DNA of 64,000 bases from Nocardiopsis ganjiahuensis DSM 45031. GTDB taxonomy: Bacteria; Actinomycetota; Actinomycetes; Streptosporangiales; Streptosporangiaceae. The notes beneath the pieces are model-generated. The model saw only the letters and a program-made list of their open reading frames with translations, did not search any database and was not told the origin of the DNA. Within the stretch, counting starts at the first letter, position 1, and each line of letters opens with the position of its first letter. This document shows positions 17,255 to 26,219 of this stretch, in pieces. A program made the position numbers and the translations under genes. The stretch spans positions 836,068 through 900,067 of the forward strand of contig NZ_ANBA01000009.1 of NCBI RefSeq assembly GCF_000341085.1, read 5' to 3'.

Positions 17255-18541
17255 ATGAGGTTCCCCAAGATCGCTTTGGCCTCGGCCGTGGTGATGCTCG
17301 CGGCCGCCTGCGGCGGTGGCTCCGGCGACGGCGACAGCAGCACTTCCGGCGACGCACCCGACACCCTGACCGTGTGGCGCATGGGTGACGCCAGCGAAGA
17401 GCAGAACGCCTTCATGGACACGGTGACCGGGCAGTACCAGGAGCTCTACCCGGACACCGAAGTCGACATCCAGTGGATCCCCTGGGGCGAGTTCAGCCAG
17501 CGCTTCCAGACCGCGATCATCTCGGGCGGCCCCGACGTCGTCGAGATCGGCAACGACCAGGTGCCCACCTGGGCCGAGGCCGAGGCCCTCTACGACGTGT
17601 CCGAGTTCGTCGGGGACTGGGAGGACCGCGACGACCTCCTCGAGGGGGCCTACGCCAACGGTACCTTCGGCGACGCCCAGTACAGCGTGCCCTGGTACAG
17701 CGGCGTCCGCGCCCTCTGGTACAACACCGACTGGCTCCGCGACCTCGGACACGAGCCCCCGGAGACCTGGGACGAGCTGGTCGAGGTCTCCGAGGACATC
17801 GAGGACGAGTACGGCGTTCCCGGTTTCGCCGCCCCGACCGACTTCCTCAACGGCATCGCCAGCTTCGTCTGGGCCAACGGCGGCGAGTTCGCCACCCAGG
17901 ACGGCGACGAGTGGGTCGGCCAGCTCGACTCCCCCGAGACCACCGAGGCCCTGGAGTTCTACGCCGGCCTGACCGTCGACGGCATCTCCCCGGCCCCGTG
18001 CGTCGGCCTCAACGAGGTCGACTGCGCCCACGCCGACTTCGTCAACCGCGAGATCGGCATGTTCATCGACGGCCCCTGGGCCCGCGCCCAGCTCGAGGAC
18101 CTCAACGACGAGCACGCGGACCAGTGGGCCACCGCACCCATCCCGGGAGTGGACGGCATGGCCCCCGCCTTCGGCGGCGGCTCCGACCTCGCCGTGTGGG
18201 GCACCACCGAGCACCCCGAGGCCGCGTTCGACTACATCACCGTGCTGAACAGCAAGGAGAACGCGCTCCCCTACAACGAGGTGTCCTCCATGTTCCCGAC
18301 CTACGGGGACGTCCTGGAGAGCGACGCCTTCCAGGAGGACCCGGTCCTGGCCGGTGCCGCCACGCAGGCCACCGGTGACCTGCGCCTGTTCCCGGACACC
18401 CCCAACTGGGGTCACGTCCAGTGGGAACTGGCCACCATCCAGAACGCCGTGCAGCGCCTGGCCGAGGGTGAGTCCGCGGACGACGTCCTCCCCGAGCTGA
18501 ACGAGGAGCTCACCGAGGCGCTCAACCGCGACGAGGAGTAG
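17255..18541 (+). CDS. Sugar ABC transporter substrate-binding lipoprotein
   Basis: This 428-residue family 1 extracellular binding protein has a lipobox LAAAC with Cys19 and a Gly/Ser/Asp linker. The mature domain shows DTEVDIQWIPWGEFSQRF and a cluster of Trp residues typical of oligosaccharide binders. With two permeases and a GH3 N-acetylhexosaminidase downstream and a ROK repressor upstream, the ligand is probably chitobiose, GlcNAc or cell-wall amino sugars. This resembles the Das/Ngc systems of Streptomyces, but the exact orthology is not settled. No ATPase gene is present; a shared MsiK-type ATPase is likely encoded elsewhere. Confidence 0.85.
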   Translation: MRFPKIALASAVVMLAAACGGGSGDGDSSTSGDAPDTLTVWRMGDASEEQNAFMDTVTGQYQELYPDTEVDIQWIPWGEFSQRFQTAIISGGPDVVEIGNDQVPTWAEAEALYDVSEFVGDWEDRDDLLEGAYANGTFGDAQYSVPWYSGVRALWYNTDWLRDLGHEPPETWDELVEVSEDIEDEYGVPGFAAPTDFLNGIASFVWANGGEFATQDGDEWVGQLDSPETTEALEFYAGLTVDGISPAPCVGLNEVDCAHADFVNREIGMFIDGPWARAQLEDLNDEHADQWATAPIPGVDGMAPAFGGGSDLAVWGTTEHPEAAFDYITVLNSKENALPYNEVSSMFPTYGDVLESDAFQEDPVLAGAATQATGDLRLFPDTPNWGHVQWELATIQNAVQRLAEGESADDVLPELNEELTEALNRDEE

Positions 18542-18572
18542 CCACCACCGCGTGTCCGCCACGCACGCACCA

Positions 18573-18601
18573 GGGGCGGCCGCCCGTTCGGCGGCCGCCC
18601 C
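18573..18601 (+). terminator. 12-bp hairpin between binding protein and permease
   Basis: Bases 18573-18584 pair perfectly with 18590-18601 around the 5-base loop CGTTC, all G-C pairs. It starts 32 bp after the binding-protein stop and lies 24 bp before the first permease. Like the hairpin after gluB, it fits a processing or partial-termination element that makes the binding protein the most abundant subunit. Confidence 0.75.
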
Positions 18602-18625
18602 CGCTCAACCCGCCAGGAACGGCTC

Positions 18626-19606
18626 ATGACACAAACGCTGGAACGCCCCACAGAACCCGAGGCCGAACGGCCCGGGCGGAGGTCGGGCCTGTCGCGCCGA
18701 ACACGCCTCAGGCTCGTTCCCTACCTCCTGATCCTGCCCGCGCTGACCGTGCTGGCCGTGGTCCTGCTCTGGCCCATCGGCCAGATGCTGTGGATCTCGC
18801 TGCACGACTACGGTCTGCAACAGCTGCGGGGGCAGGAGGCCGACTGGAACAACTTCGGCCACTACGCCTACGTGCTCACCGACGAACGCTTCTGGTCGGT
18901 CTTCCGAAACACCATCATCGTCTGCCTGTCCATGGTGGTCCTGACGATGGTCCTCGGAACTCTCGTCGGCATCCTGATGCACAAGCTGCCGAAGTGGGCC
19001 TCCACCACCCTGGGCCTCGGACTGATGCTGGCCTGGGCCACGCCGGTCATCAGCGCCGCCATCGTCTACCGCTGGCTGTTCGACACCAGGTACGGGCTGG
19101 TCAACACCATCCTCGAGAGCCTTCCGACCTGGCTGGTGGGCGCGGACTGGAACGAGTTCAACTGGTTCAACTCGCCGCAGACGCTGTTCCCGATCCTCGT
19201 CATCACCGTGGTGTGGCAGTCGTTCCCGTTCGTGGCGATCAGTGTCCTGGCCGGGCTCAAGAGCATTCCGAACGAGCTCTACGAGGCCGCGCGCATCGAC
19301 GGCGCCACCGCCTGGCGCAGCTTCTGGAACGTCACCTTCCCGATGCTGCGGCCGCTCTTCGCGCTGCTGCTCATCCTGCAGGTGATCTGGGACTTCCGGA
19401 TCTTCACCCAGCTGTTCATCCTCGCCGGCGGCATCACCAACCGGGACATCCACCTGATCCCGACCTACATCTTCCAACTGGGCTTCGCCTCGACCCCGCC
19501 CAACTACGGCATGGGTTCGGCGATCGCCGTGATCATGACCGTCCTGGTACTCGTGATCAGCGCCTACTACCTGCGCGCCATGATCCGCCAGGAGGAGGCC
19601 CGATGA
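18626..19606 (+). CDS. Sugar ABC transporter permease, first subunit (MalF type)
   Basis: The 326-residue protein starts with a ~30-residue cytoplasmic Arg-rich segment and has six membrane helices. The MalF-class EAA loop reads YEAARIDGATAWRSFWNVTFP. It would form the channel with the next gene product. The ATG follows the intergenic hairpin, with AGGAAC 9 nt upstream, and the stop overlaps the next start (ATGA). Substrate specificity is inferred from the flanking hexosaminidase and ROK genes. Confidence 0.88.
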   Translation: MTQTLERPTEPEAERPGRRSGLSRRTRLRLVPYLLILPALTVLAVVLLWPIGQMLWISLHDYGLQQLRGQEADWNNFGHYAYVLTDERFWSVFRNTIIVCLSMVVLTMVLGTLVGILMHKLPKWASTTLGLGLMLAWATPVISAAIVYRWLFDTRYGLVNTILESLPTWLVGADWNEFNWFNSPQTLFPILVITVVWQSFPFVAISVLAGLKSIPNELYEAARIDGATAWRSFWNVTFPMLRPLFALLLILQVIWDFRIFTQLFILAGGITNRDIHLIPTYIFQLGFASTPPNYGMGSAIAVIMTVLVLVISAYYLRAMIRQEEAR

Positions 19607-20484
19607 ACAACGTGTACCGCCTGCGCAGGTTGCTCGGCAGAGCCGGCGCCTACCTCGCCGCCCTCGCGGTCTTCGTCTTCGCGGTCTTCCCCGTCTACTG
19701 GGTCCTGGCCACCGCGCTGCGCCCCACCGGGGAGATCTTCACCCGCGAACCCACGCTCTTCCCGCGCGAGATCACCTTCGAGCACTTCGAGCGGGTCCTG
19801 TCGGGCGTGCTCATCCCCGGCACCTCCTTCTGGTCGTTCCTCAGCAACAGCCTCGTCGTGACCGTGGGCTCGGTGGCCTTCACCGCCCTGCTCGCCCTGC
19901 TGGCCGCGATCGCCGTGGCCCGCTTCAAGTTCAAACTGCGCTCGGCGTTCATCATCATGCTGCTGGTGATCCAGATGGTCCCGGTCGAGGCGCTGATCAT
20001 CTCGCTGTTCATCAACTTCTTCCACCTGGGCAACGCCCTGGACCTGGAGCTGGTCGGCAACCTGAGCGGTGTGTTCGTCATCTACGTCGCGGTCTCGCTG
20101 CCGATCACCATCCTGATGATCCGCAACTTCGTGTCGGCGGTGCCCAAGGAGCTGGAGGAGGCCGCAGCGATCGACGGCGCCAGCGGGTGGACGATCTTCT
20201 GGCGCATCATGATGCCGCTGGTCGCACCCGGCCTGGCCGCCGCGAGCATCTTCGCGTTCATCACCGCGTGGAACGAGTTCCTCGTCGCCTTCACGTTCCT
20301 GCAGAACAACACCGGCGCCTACACCCTGCCGATCTCCCTGCAGTACTACTTCGGCGCGGTGTCCATCGAGTGGGGTTCGATCATGGCCGCGTCGACCCTG
20401 TTGACCGTCCCCGTGATGGTCTTCTTCCTCTTCGTGCAGCGCCGCATGGTCTCCGGCCTGACCATGGGTGCGGTCAAGGGCTGA
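19603..20484 (+). CDS. Sugar ABC transporter permease, second subunit (MalG type)
   Basis: This 293-residue protein of the MalG class has the EAA loop LEEAAAIDGASGWTIFWRIM and a typical LPISLQYYFG region before the last helix. The ATG at 19603 overlaps the stop of the partner permease. A longer upstream reading frame covers the partner gene and is not used. A hairpin follows about 16 bp after the stop, before the GH3 gene. Confidence 0.88.
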   Translation: MNNVYRLRRLLGRAGAYLAALAVFVFAVFPVYWVLATALRPTGEIFTREPTLFPREITFEHFERVLSGVLIPGTSFWSFLSNSLVVTVGSVAFTALLALLAAIAVARFKFKLRSAFIIMLLVIQMVPVEALIISLFINFFHLGNALDLELVGNLSGVFVIYVAVSLPITILMIRNFVSAVPKELEEAAAIDGASGWTIFWRIMMPLVAPGLAAASIFAFITAWNEFLVAFTFLQNNTGAYTLPISLQYYFGAVSIEWGSIMAASTLLTVPVMVFFLFVQRRMVSGLTMGAVKG

Positions 20485-20500
20485 CCGGCCCGGACACCGC

Positions 20501-20538
20501 CGGGGCGGGCCGCACGGGCTCCGTGGGAGCCCGCCCCG
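20501..20538 (+). terminator. Hairpin between permease and GH3 genes
   Basis: A perfect 10-bp stem (20501-20510 with 20529-20538) encloses a second 5-bp stem (20513-20517 with 20521-20525). It is 16 bp after the permease stop and 88 bp before the GH3 start. It may end the transporter transcript or only reduce read-through into the hydrolase gene. Confidence 0.65.
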
Positions 20539-20625
20539 AAACCGCGACACCACACCAACGCACCCCTATCCCCGCCACGCGTCTGCCCTCGCCCGGGCAC
20601 CCTTGCTCACCGAACGGAGTTCGTC

Positions 20626-22092
20626 ATGCCGCACGACCCGACACTGGAGCGTCTGGCCAACGCCACGCTACTGGTGCCCTTCGAGTCCCTCCAGGCCCCC
20701 CGATGGATCCTGGACGGGTTGGCGGACGGGATCTCCGGCGTCTGTCTGTTCCACAACAACATGGAGAGCCCCGAACAGGTCACCGCGCTCAACGCGCGCC
20801 TGAGCGAGGCCGCGGACACCCCGCTGATCTCCCTGGACGAGGAGGGCGGCGACGTCACCCGCATCGGCCAGGCCCGGGGCAGCGACTACCCCGGCAACGC
20901 CGCCCTGGGCGCGGTGGACGACACCGACCTCACCCGGGCCACCCTGCGCGCCATGGGCCTCCAGCTCTCCGGTCTGGGCTTCAACCTGGACCTGGCGCCC
21001 TCGGTGGACGTCAACGTGGCCGACGACAACCCGGTGATCGGCACCCGCTCCTTCGGGTCCGACGCCGAACTCGTCGCCCGCCACGCCGCCGCCTCCGTCC
21101 AGGGCCTCCAGGAGGCCGGTGTGGCCGCTTGCGCCAAGCACTTCCCCGGCCACGGCGCCACCTCCCAGGACTCGCACCACGTGCTGCCCCGGGTGGAGGC
21201 CGACGCCGACCTCCTGCGCCGCCGCGAGCTGCTGCCCTTCAAGGCCGCCATCGACGCCGGGGTCCGCTCCATCCTGACCGCGCACATCGAGCTGCCCGGC
21301 CTGGGCGTCGAGGGCCCCGCCACGCTCAACCGCGCCGTGCTCAACGACCTGCTCCGGAACGAACTGGGCTTCACCGGTGTCGTGGTCAGCGACGCCATGG
21401 ACATGCGGGGCGTGAGCGGCGAGATCGGCATCCCCGAGGCCAGCGTGCTCGCGGTGGCCGCCGGATGCGACCTGCTCTGCCTGGGCCGGTTCGTGTACGC
21501 CGACCAGGTCGCCCAGGTCCGCACCGCGCTGGTCGAGGCGGTCGGTGACGGCCGCCTGTCCGGCGAGCGCCTGGAGGAGGCCGCCGAGCGCAACGCCCGG
21601 CTGCGCGCCTGGATCAAGCGGTCGGCCGAGGAGCGCACCCGGGCCGGGGGCACCGAGCGGATCGGCCTGGCCGGCGCCCGCCGCGCCACGCGCGTGGACG
21701 GCGACGTCCCGCCGCTGGAGAACCCGTACGTGGTCGAGGTGGACGCCCCCGCCGGCATCGCCGTCGGCGAGGTGCCGTGGGGCCTGGGTCCCTGGTTCAG
21801 CGACACCGTCCGGGTCTCCCCCGAGACCGACGAGCCCTCCTCGGTGCTGGCCGCCGCCTCCGGCCACGACCTGGTCGTCGTGGTGAGGGACGCGCACCGC
21901 TACCCGACCGCCCAGGCGTTCGTCAGCGCTCTGCTCAGCGCCCGCCCCGAGGCCGTCGTGGTGGAGATGGGCCTGCCCATCTGGCGTCCCGACTGCGGCG
22001 CCTACGTGAGCACGTACGGCGCCGCCCACGTCAACGGACTGAGCGCGGCCGAGCTCCTCGGCTCCGCGGGCGCCCTCGAGGCCACCAAGTAG
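20626..22092 (+). CDS. GH3 beta-N-acetylhexosaminidase (NagZ type)
   Basis: This 488-residue protein carries the NagZ signature KHFPGHG-x4-DSH at residues 171-184, which distinguishes N-acetylhexosaminidases from other GH3 enzymes. Asp256 in VVVSDAMDM is the expected nucleophile. It lacks a signal peptide, so it likely acts in the cytoplasm on imported amino-sugar oligosaccharides or muropeptides, releasing GlcNAc. After the catalytic domain (~360 residues) there is a ~130-residue C-terminal region. The ATG has GGAG 6 nt upstream. Position after the sugar permeases supports one catabolic unit. Confidence 0.87.
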   Translation: MPHDPTLERLANATLLVPFESLQAPRWILDGLADGISGVCLFHNNMESPEQVTALNARLSEAADTPLISLDEEGGDVTRIGQARGSDYPGNAALGAVDDTDLTRATLRAMGLQLSGLGFNLDLAPSVDVNVADDNPVIGTRSFGSDAELVARHAAASVQGLQEAGVAACAKHFPGHGATSQDSHHVLPRVEADADLLRRRELLPFKAAIDAGVRSILTAHIELPGLGVEGPATLNRAVLNDLLRNELGFTGVVVSDAMDMRGVSGEIGIPEASVLAVAAGCDLLCLGRFVYADQVAQVRTALVEAVGDGRLSGERLEEAAERNARLRAWIKRSAEERTRAGGTERIGLAGARRATRVDGDVPPLENPYVVEVDAPAGIAVGEVPWGLGPWFSDTVRVSPETDEPSSVLAAASGHDLVVVVRDAHRYPTAQAFVSALLSARPEAVVVEMGLPIWRPDCGAYVSTYGAAHVNGLSAAELLGSAGALEATK

Positions 22093-22306
22093 GCCCGAGG
22101 CCCCCGAGGCCCCGGAGGTCGTCTCCCCCGTCGGTCCGGTCCTCACTCCGCGTGGGGCCGGGCCGACGGTCTGTTCTTTTTCGGAGAGCGAAGAACGTCG
22201 CGCATGTCCCCGAAAGCCGGTAGGAGAAGTACTCTTGGCCTGCAACATCCCGGCCGCGGACGACACTCGTCGGCGCCCGGTGCCCCATTCGCCCTTCTAA
22301 CCACGG

Positions 22307-22312
22307 CATAAT
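22307..22312 (+). promoter_or_regulatory. Candidate -10 element for the Rrf2 gene (leaderless)
   Basis: CATAAT ends 6 bases before the ATG at 22319, leaving no room for a ribosome-binding site. That spacing is typical of actinobacterial leaderless transcripts that start at the A of ATG. No clear -35 element is visible. Confidence 0.45.
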
Positions 22313-22318
22313 CACAGC

Positions 22319-22783
22319 ATGCGCCTTTCAGCCCGGGTCGACTACGCGCTTCGCGCGGCCGCAGAGCTCGCTGTCGCCGGCGACGGTCCGGTGACGGCCG
22401 AGCAGCTCGCACGCGCGCAGGCCATCCCCGGAAAATTCCTAGAGAACATCCTCACCCAGCTACGCCGCGCCGGCCTGGTGCGCAGTCAACGGGGTCCCGT
22501 TGGCGGCTACTGGCTCGCCCGGCCCGCGGCGGAGATCTCCCTCGCGGACATCATTCGAGCGGTCGACGGCCCGCTCGCCAACGTGCGCGGGGAACGCCCC
22601 GAGCACGTCGACTACGACGGGGCGGCCCGCAGCCTGCAACAGGTGTGGATCGCCCTGCGCGCCAGCGAGCGCGCCATCCTGGAGGGGGTCAACCTCCAGC
22701 ACCTGGTCACCGACGAACTTCCCGAACAGGTACGCGTCCTGGCTGACGACCCCGAGGCCTGGGTCAACCACACACACCGCTGA
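22319..22783 (+). CDS. Rrf2 family transcriptional regulator lacking cysteines
   Basis: The 154-residue protein has the Rrf2 winged helix (start MRLSARVDYALRAAAELA; recognition region ARAQAIPGKFLENILTQLRR; wing GPVGGYWLARP) and the dimer helix. IscR and NsrR bind an Fe-S cluster through three Cys in the loop after the wing. This protein has no Cys at all, so it cannot carry such a cluster on its own cysteines. Its signal is unknown. It is convergent with clgR across a 42-bp perfect palindrome. Confidence 0.87.
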   Translation: MRLSARVDYALRAAAELAVAGDGPVTAEQLARAQAIPGKFLENILTQLRRAGLVRSQRGPVGGYWLARPAAEISLADIIRAVDGPLANVRGERPEHVDYDGAARSLQQVWIALRASERAILEGVNLQHLVTDELPEQVRVLADDPEAWVNHTHR

Positions 22784-22821
22784 GCGGCGTCCCCGCGGGG
22801 CGGTTCCCCGGGGCTCCCCAC

Positions 22822-22863
22822 ATCAAGAAGCCGGTCACCCCGCGGGGTGACCGGCTTCTTGAT
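22822..22863. terminator. 42-bp perfect palindromic terminator
   Basis: Bases 22822-22842 are the exact reverse complement of 22843-22863, giving 21 bp of stem potential with no mismatch. It lies between the convergent Rrf2 gene (ends 22783) and clgR (ends 22910). It therefore fits a symmetric bidirectional terminator. The outer ends read ATCAAGAAG and CTTCTTGAT, giving a short T-rich end on each strand. Confidence 0.85.
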
Positions 22864-22909
22864 CGAAAGCTGTGCAGTGTGCGCTGACGTGTGAACGTGG
22901 GGCCGGGTG

Positions 22910-23266
22910 TCAGACACCCGCCATGTCGGCGACCTGGGGAACACGATCCGGAACGGACGCGATGCCGAGGTCCTGCGCGGGGACGGGGTCGGTCGTGACC
23001 GCGTCGCCCAGCAGTGCGGCCTCCTGGAGCTCGGCCAGAGCCAGCTGGTCGGAGACCTCTCTCAGAACCTGCGAGAGCGGGACCCCGAGGGCCCCGCAGA
23101 TCGAGGAGAGCAGTTCGGAAGAGGCTTCCTTCTGCCCGCGCTCGACCTCCGACAGGTATCCGAGGGAAACCCGTGCATCGGCCGACACCTCGCGGAGAGT
23201 GCGGCCCTGGCGCTGACGCAGCCGCCTGAGCACGTCACCAAGTAGGTGACGAAGCAGGACCATCAT
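22910..23266 (-). CDS. clgR: XRE-type transcriptional activator ClgR
   Basis: The 118-residue protein has a Cro/CI helix-turn-helix at residues ~15-70 ([31 protein letters not shown]), matching the strongly conserved ClgR N-terminus. ClgR activates clp protease genes and other proteostasis genes in actinobacteria and is itself a Clp substrate in several species. It lies downstream of cinA, as is usual. Two ATG codons are adjacent (23266 and 23263); GGGAGGGAG lies ~6 nt upstream of the first. Confidence 0.85.
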   Translation of the reverse strand: MMVLLRHLLGDVLRRLRQRQGRTLREVSADARVSLGYLSEVERGQKEASSELLSSICGALGVPLSQVLREVSDQLALAELQEAALLGDAVTTDPVPAQDLGIASVPDRVPQVADMAGV

Positions 23267-23425
23267 TCGCGCTCCCTCCCACCGGTAGCGACCTTCATAT
23301 ACAACACCGTACCTGCCCCACGCCCGATTCGGGCACCTGTTGCCGTCCTGTTCGCTGGAGGGGGAACCGCATCCGAGGGTGGTTTTGTTCCCGAGCCCCC
23401 GGGGGAGGAGGGCCAGCCGGAGGGA

Positions 23426-23962
23426 TCAGGCCCGGGTGTTTCCCGCCACGTCCCCGCGAACGGCGGTCCTCAGGAGCCTCAGCGCACCCTTGACCGTGTG
23501 GTAGCGGATACCCGCACGATCACCGGTGAAACTGAACCGGACGACCTCGGTGTGTGAGTCCGGTCCCGCCACCGCCGCGTAGACGGTGCCCACGGGCTGT
23601 CCGTCCTGGGGCTCGGGCCCGGCCACTCCGGTGACCGCCACCCCGTAGTCAGCGCCGACGAGTTCGCGCACACCCCGTGCCATGTGGGCGGCGACGTCGG
23701 GGTGGACGGCGCCGTGCTCGGACAGCAGGTCCTCGGGGACCCCCAGCACGGCGGCCTTGGTGTCGGTGGCGTAGGTGACGGCCCCGCCCCGGTAGGTGGC
23801 CGAGGTCCCGGGAACCGCGGTCAGGTGGGCCCCGATGAGTCCTCCGGTGAGGGACTCCGCGGTGGCGCAGGTGGCTTCGGCCTCGAGGAGGGCGCGGTGG
23901 GCCGCCTCCGCGGCCTCCAGGGCCGCCTCCTCGAACTGGACTCCGATTCCCGACTCAGGCAC
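23426..23962 (-). CDS. pncC: Nicotinamide-nucleotide amidase, CinA C-terminal domain family
   Basis: This 178-residue protein is a stand-alone CinA C-terminal domain (PncC), which deamidates NMN to NaMN in NAD salvage. Diagnostic segments are TCATAESLTGGLIG, GGAVTYATDTKAAVLGV, and GVAVTGVAGPEPQDGQPVGTVY. The GTG at 23962 has GGGGGAG 8 nt upstream and begins 5 bp after the pgsA stop. The gene is often annotated cinA or competence/damage-inducible in actinobacteria; the N-terminal MoaB-like domain of full CinA is absent. Confidence 0.87.
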   Translation of the reverse strand: MPESGIGVQFEEAALEAAEAAHRALLEAEATCATAESLTGGLIGAHLTAVPGTSATYRGGAVTYATDTKAAVLGVPEDLLSEHGAVHPDVAAHMARGVRELVGADYGVAVTGVAGPEPQDGQPVGTVYAAVAGPDSHTEVVRFSFTGDRAGIRYHTVKGALRLLRTAVRGDVAGNTRA

Positions 23963-23967
23963 CGCTG

Positions 23968-24582
23968 CTACTCCCCCACTCCGTTCTGGGCGCCCTTGGC
24001 GCGTACCAGGCGAACCGCGTCGGCCACGTAGGTCAGACCGGTCCAGAGGGTGACGGCCAGCGCTGCCGCCATGACACCGTGCGCGATCCAGACGAACACG
24101 TCGGTGAACGGCAGCAGGTCCAGCGGGAACAGGTAGATGCTGATCGCCACGATCTGCAGGACGGTCTTGAGCTTGCCACCGCTGCTCGCCGGCATGACCC
24201 CGTAGCGCAGGACCGCGAAGCGCAGGGCCGTGATGCCCCACTCCCGCAGCAGGATGGCGATGGTCACCCACCACCACAGGTCGCCCTGGACGGACAGCAC
24301 GATCAGCGCGGCGCCGGTCAGCGCCTTGTCCGCGATGGGGTCGACGATCTTGCCGAAGTCGGTGACCAGGTTCCGGCGGCGGGCCAGTTCACCGTCGACG
24401 CGGTCGGTGATGGCGGCGATCACGAAGACGGCGAAGGCGGCGAGCTGCCAGCCGAGCCCGTCCAGGAACATGAACCAGACGAAGACCGGCACCATGACCA
24501 GGCGGCTCATCGTTAGGATGTTCGCGATGTTCCACAGCGGGGCTTGGGGGGCGGACGAAGCCGCGGGGTCGTGGGTGCTCAT
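23968..24582 (-). CDS. pgsA: CDP-diacylglycerol--glycerol-3-phosphate 3-phosphatidyltransferase
   Basis: This 204-residue membrane enzyme makes phosphatidylglycerol phosphate from CDP-diacylglycerol and glycerol-3-phosphate. The CDP-alcohol phosphotransferase motif is complete: D60, D63-G64, A67-R68, G77, D81 and D85, within [10 protein letters not shown] and [11 protein letters not shown]. About five membrane helices are visible. Its start overlaps the rimO stop (ATGA). Actinobacteria carry several paralogues, but the rimO-pgsA-cinA context marks this one as the PgsA type. Confidence 0.9.
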   Translation of the reverse strand: MSTHDPAASSAPQAPLWNIANILTMSRLVMVPVFVWFMFLDGLGWQLAAFAVFVIAAITDRVDGELARRRNLVTDFGKIVDPIADKALTGAALIVLSVQGDLWWWVTIAILLREWGITALRFAVLRYGVMPASSGGKLKTVLQIVAISIYLFPLDLLPFTDVFVWIAHGVMAAALAVTLWTGLTYVADAVRLVRAKGAQNGVGE

Positions 24583-26012
24583 CTGTCTCCGGCTTCCCCG
24601 TCCTGCTCCGCGACGAGGTCCGCTCCCGCCGACTGGATGACGGTGGCGCGCACCAGGTCCCCGACGGCGAGGTTCTCGCCGTACAGGATGGTGCTGCCGT
24701 CGACCTCGGGCGCCTGGTGCTCGGCGCGGCCCTCGTAGGCGCCGTCCTCCAGGACGGACTCCACCAGGACCGTCACCTCGGTGCCGATGCGCTCCTCGGC
24801 CCGCTGGACCATGAGCTCCTCGGCGAGGCGGTTGAGCGTGTCCACACGCTCCTGGATGACCTCGTCCGGAACCTTGTTCTCGTGGGTGAGGGCCTCGGTG
24901 CCGTCCTCGTCGGAGTAGCCGAAGACGCCGATGGCGTCCAGGCGGGCCTCGCTGAGGAAGGACACCAGCTCCTGGAACTCCTCCTCCGTCTCGCCGGGGA
25001 ACCCGACGATGAAGTTGGACCGGGCGCCGGCCTCCGGAGCCTTCTTGCGGGCGGTCTCCAGCAGCTCCAGGAAGCGCTCGCGGTCGCCGAAGCGGCGCAT
25101 GCGGCGCAGCAGGGGGCCGCTGGCGTGCTGGAAGGAGAGGTCGAAGTAGGGCACCACACCGGGGGTGCCGGTGAGCACGTCCACCAGTCCGGGGCGGACC
25201 TCGGCGGGCTGGAGGTAGCTGACGCGGACACGCTCCAGGCCCTCGACGGCGGCCAGGCGCGGCAGCAGCTTCTCCAGCGCGCGCACGTCGCCCAGGTCCT
25301 TGCCGAAGGACGTGGAGTTCTCACTGACGAGGAAGACCTCGCGCACGCCCTCGCCGGCCAGCCACTCGGCCTCCCGGACGATCTCGTCGGGCTGACGGGA
25401 GATGTAGGCGCCGCGGAAGGCCGGGATGGCGCAGAAGGTGCACCTCCTGTCGCAGCCGGAGGCGATCTTGAGGTTCGCGACGGGTCCGCCGGTCAGTCGG
25501 CGGCGCGGGGTCGCGGCGCGGTACGGCAGCTCGGTGCCCTCCGCGCCCTCGGACTCCGCGAACGCGGCGTGCCCGGGCACGTGGACCTGGGAGGCGTCGC
25601 GCTCGGCCGGGCTGATCGGCAGGAGGGTGCGGCGGTCGCGCGGGTCGTGCGGGACCAGCTCGCGACCGGCGACGACGTCGTCGAGGCGGTCGGTGATGGC
25701 GGCGTAGTCGTCGAACCCGATGACGTTGGCCTCGGGGAGGGCGTCGGCGAGTTCGGACCCGTAGCGCTCGGCCATGCAGCCCGCGGCGACGACCTTCCCG
25801 CCGCCCTCGGCCGCCTCCAGAAGGGTCTCGATGGAGTCCTGTTTGGCGGCGTCGATGAACCCGCAGGTGTTGACGACGGTCACGTCGGCCTTGGTGTCGT
25901 CGTCGACGAGGTCCCAGCCGCCAGCGGCAAGGCGACCGGCGAGCTCTTCGGAGTCGACCTCGTTACGCGCACACCCCAGGGTGACGAGTGAGACAGTACG
26001 GCGCGATGACAT
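24579..26012 (-). CDS. rimO: Ribosomal protein S12 methylthiotransferase RimO
   Basis: RimO adds a methylthio group to the conserved Asp of ribosomal protein S12. The 477-residue product has the N-terminal cluster cysteines C14, C50 and C79, and the radical-SAM motif C187-x3-C191-x2-C194 (CDRRCTFC). The C-terminal TRAM domain follows ([15 protein letters not shown]). I start at the ATG at 26012 ([14 protein letters not shown]); the frame continues 48 codons farther upstream without family similarity. It lies between a RodZ-like gene and pgsA. Confidence 0.93.
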   Translation of the reverse strand: MSSRRTVSLVTLGCARNEVDSEELAGRLAAGGWDLVDDDTKADVTVVNTCGFIDAAKQDSIETLLEAAEGGGKVVAAGCMAERYGSELADALPEANVIGFDDYAAITDRLDDVVAGRELVPHDPRDRRTLLPISPAERDASQVHVPGHAAFAESEGAEGTELPYRAATPRRRLTGGPVANLKIASGCDRRCTFCAIPAFRGAYISRQPDEIVREAEWLAGEGVREVFLVSENSTSFGKDLGDVRALEKLLPRLAAVEGLERVRVSYLQPAEVRPGLVDVLTGTPGVVPYFDLSFQHASGPLLRRMRRFGDRERFLELLETARKKAPEAGARSNFIVGFPGETEEEFQELVSFLSEARLDAIGVFGYSDEDGTEALTHENKVPDEVIQERVDTLNRLAEELMVQRAEERIGTEVTVLVESVLEDGAYEGRAEHQAPEVDGSTILYGENLAVGDLVRATVIQSAGADLVAEQDGEAGDR

Positions 26013-26219
26013 GGCTTCCAAGCGTGTGGGAGAGCTTCGATTGCTGCGGGGCGCGGCGCGGCCGGAGGCCGGGGTACCCGGTCGGCTCGTGCTCGCACGA
26101 AGGCGTCGACTGGCGCCGCCCGCAGCCCCCCACACTACCGTGGTTGACCAACCCACCCGTACCCCGGCCTGCGCCGTGCCGGGTGCGCGCGCTCCCGCAC
26201 CCGGCAGTGAAGCCGCTCG

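Noticed and set aside
22173..22196. GTTCTT...AAGAAC inverted repeat upstream of the Rrf2 gene
   Set aside because: It could be a weak terminator for the GH3 gene or an operator, but the stem is short with a large loop; I could not support either role.
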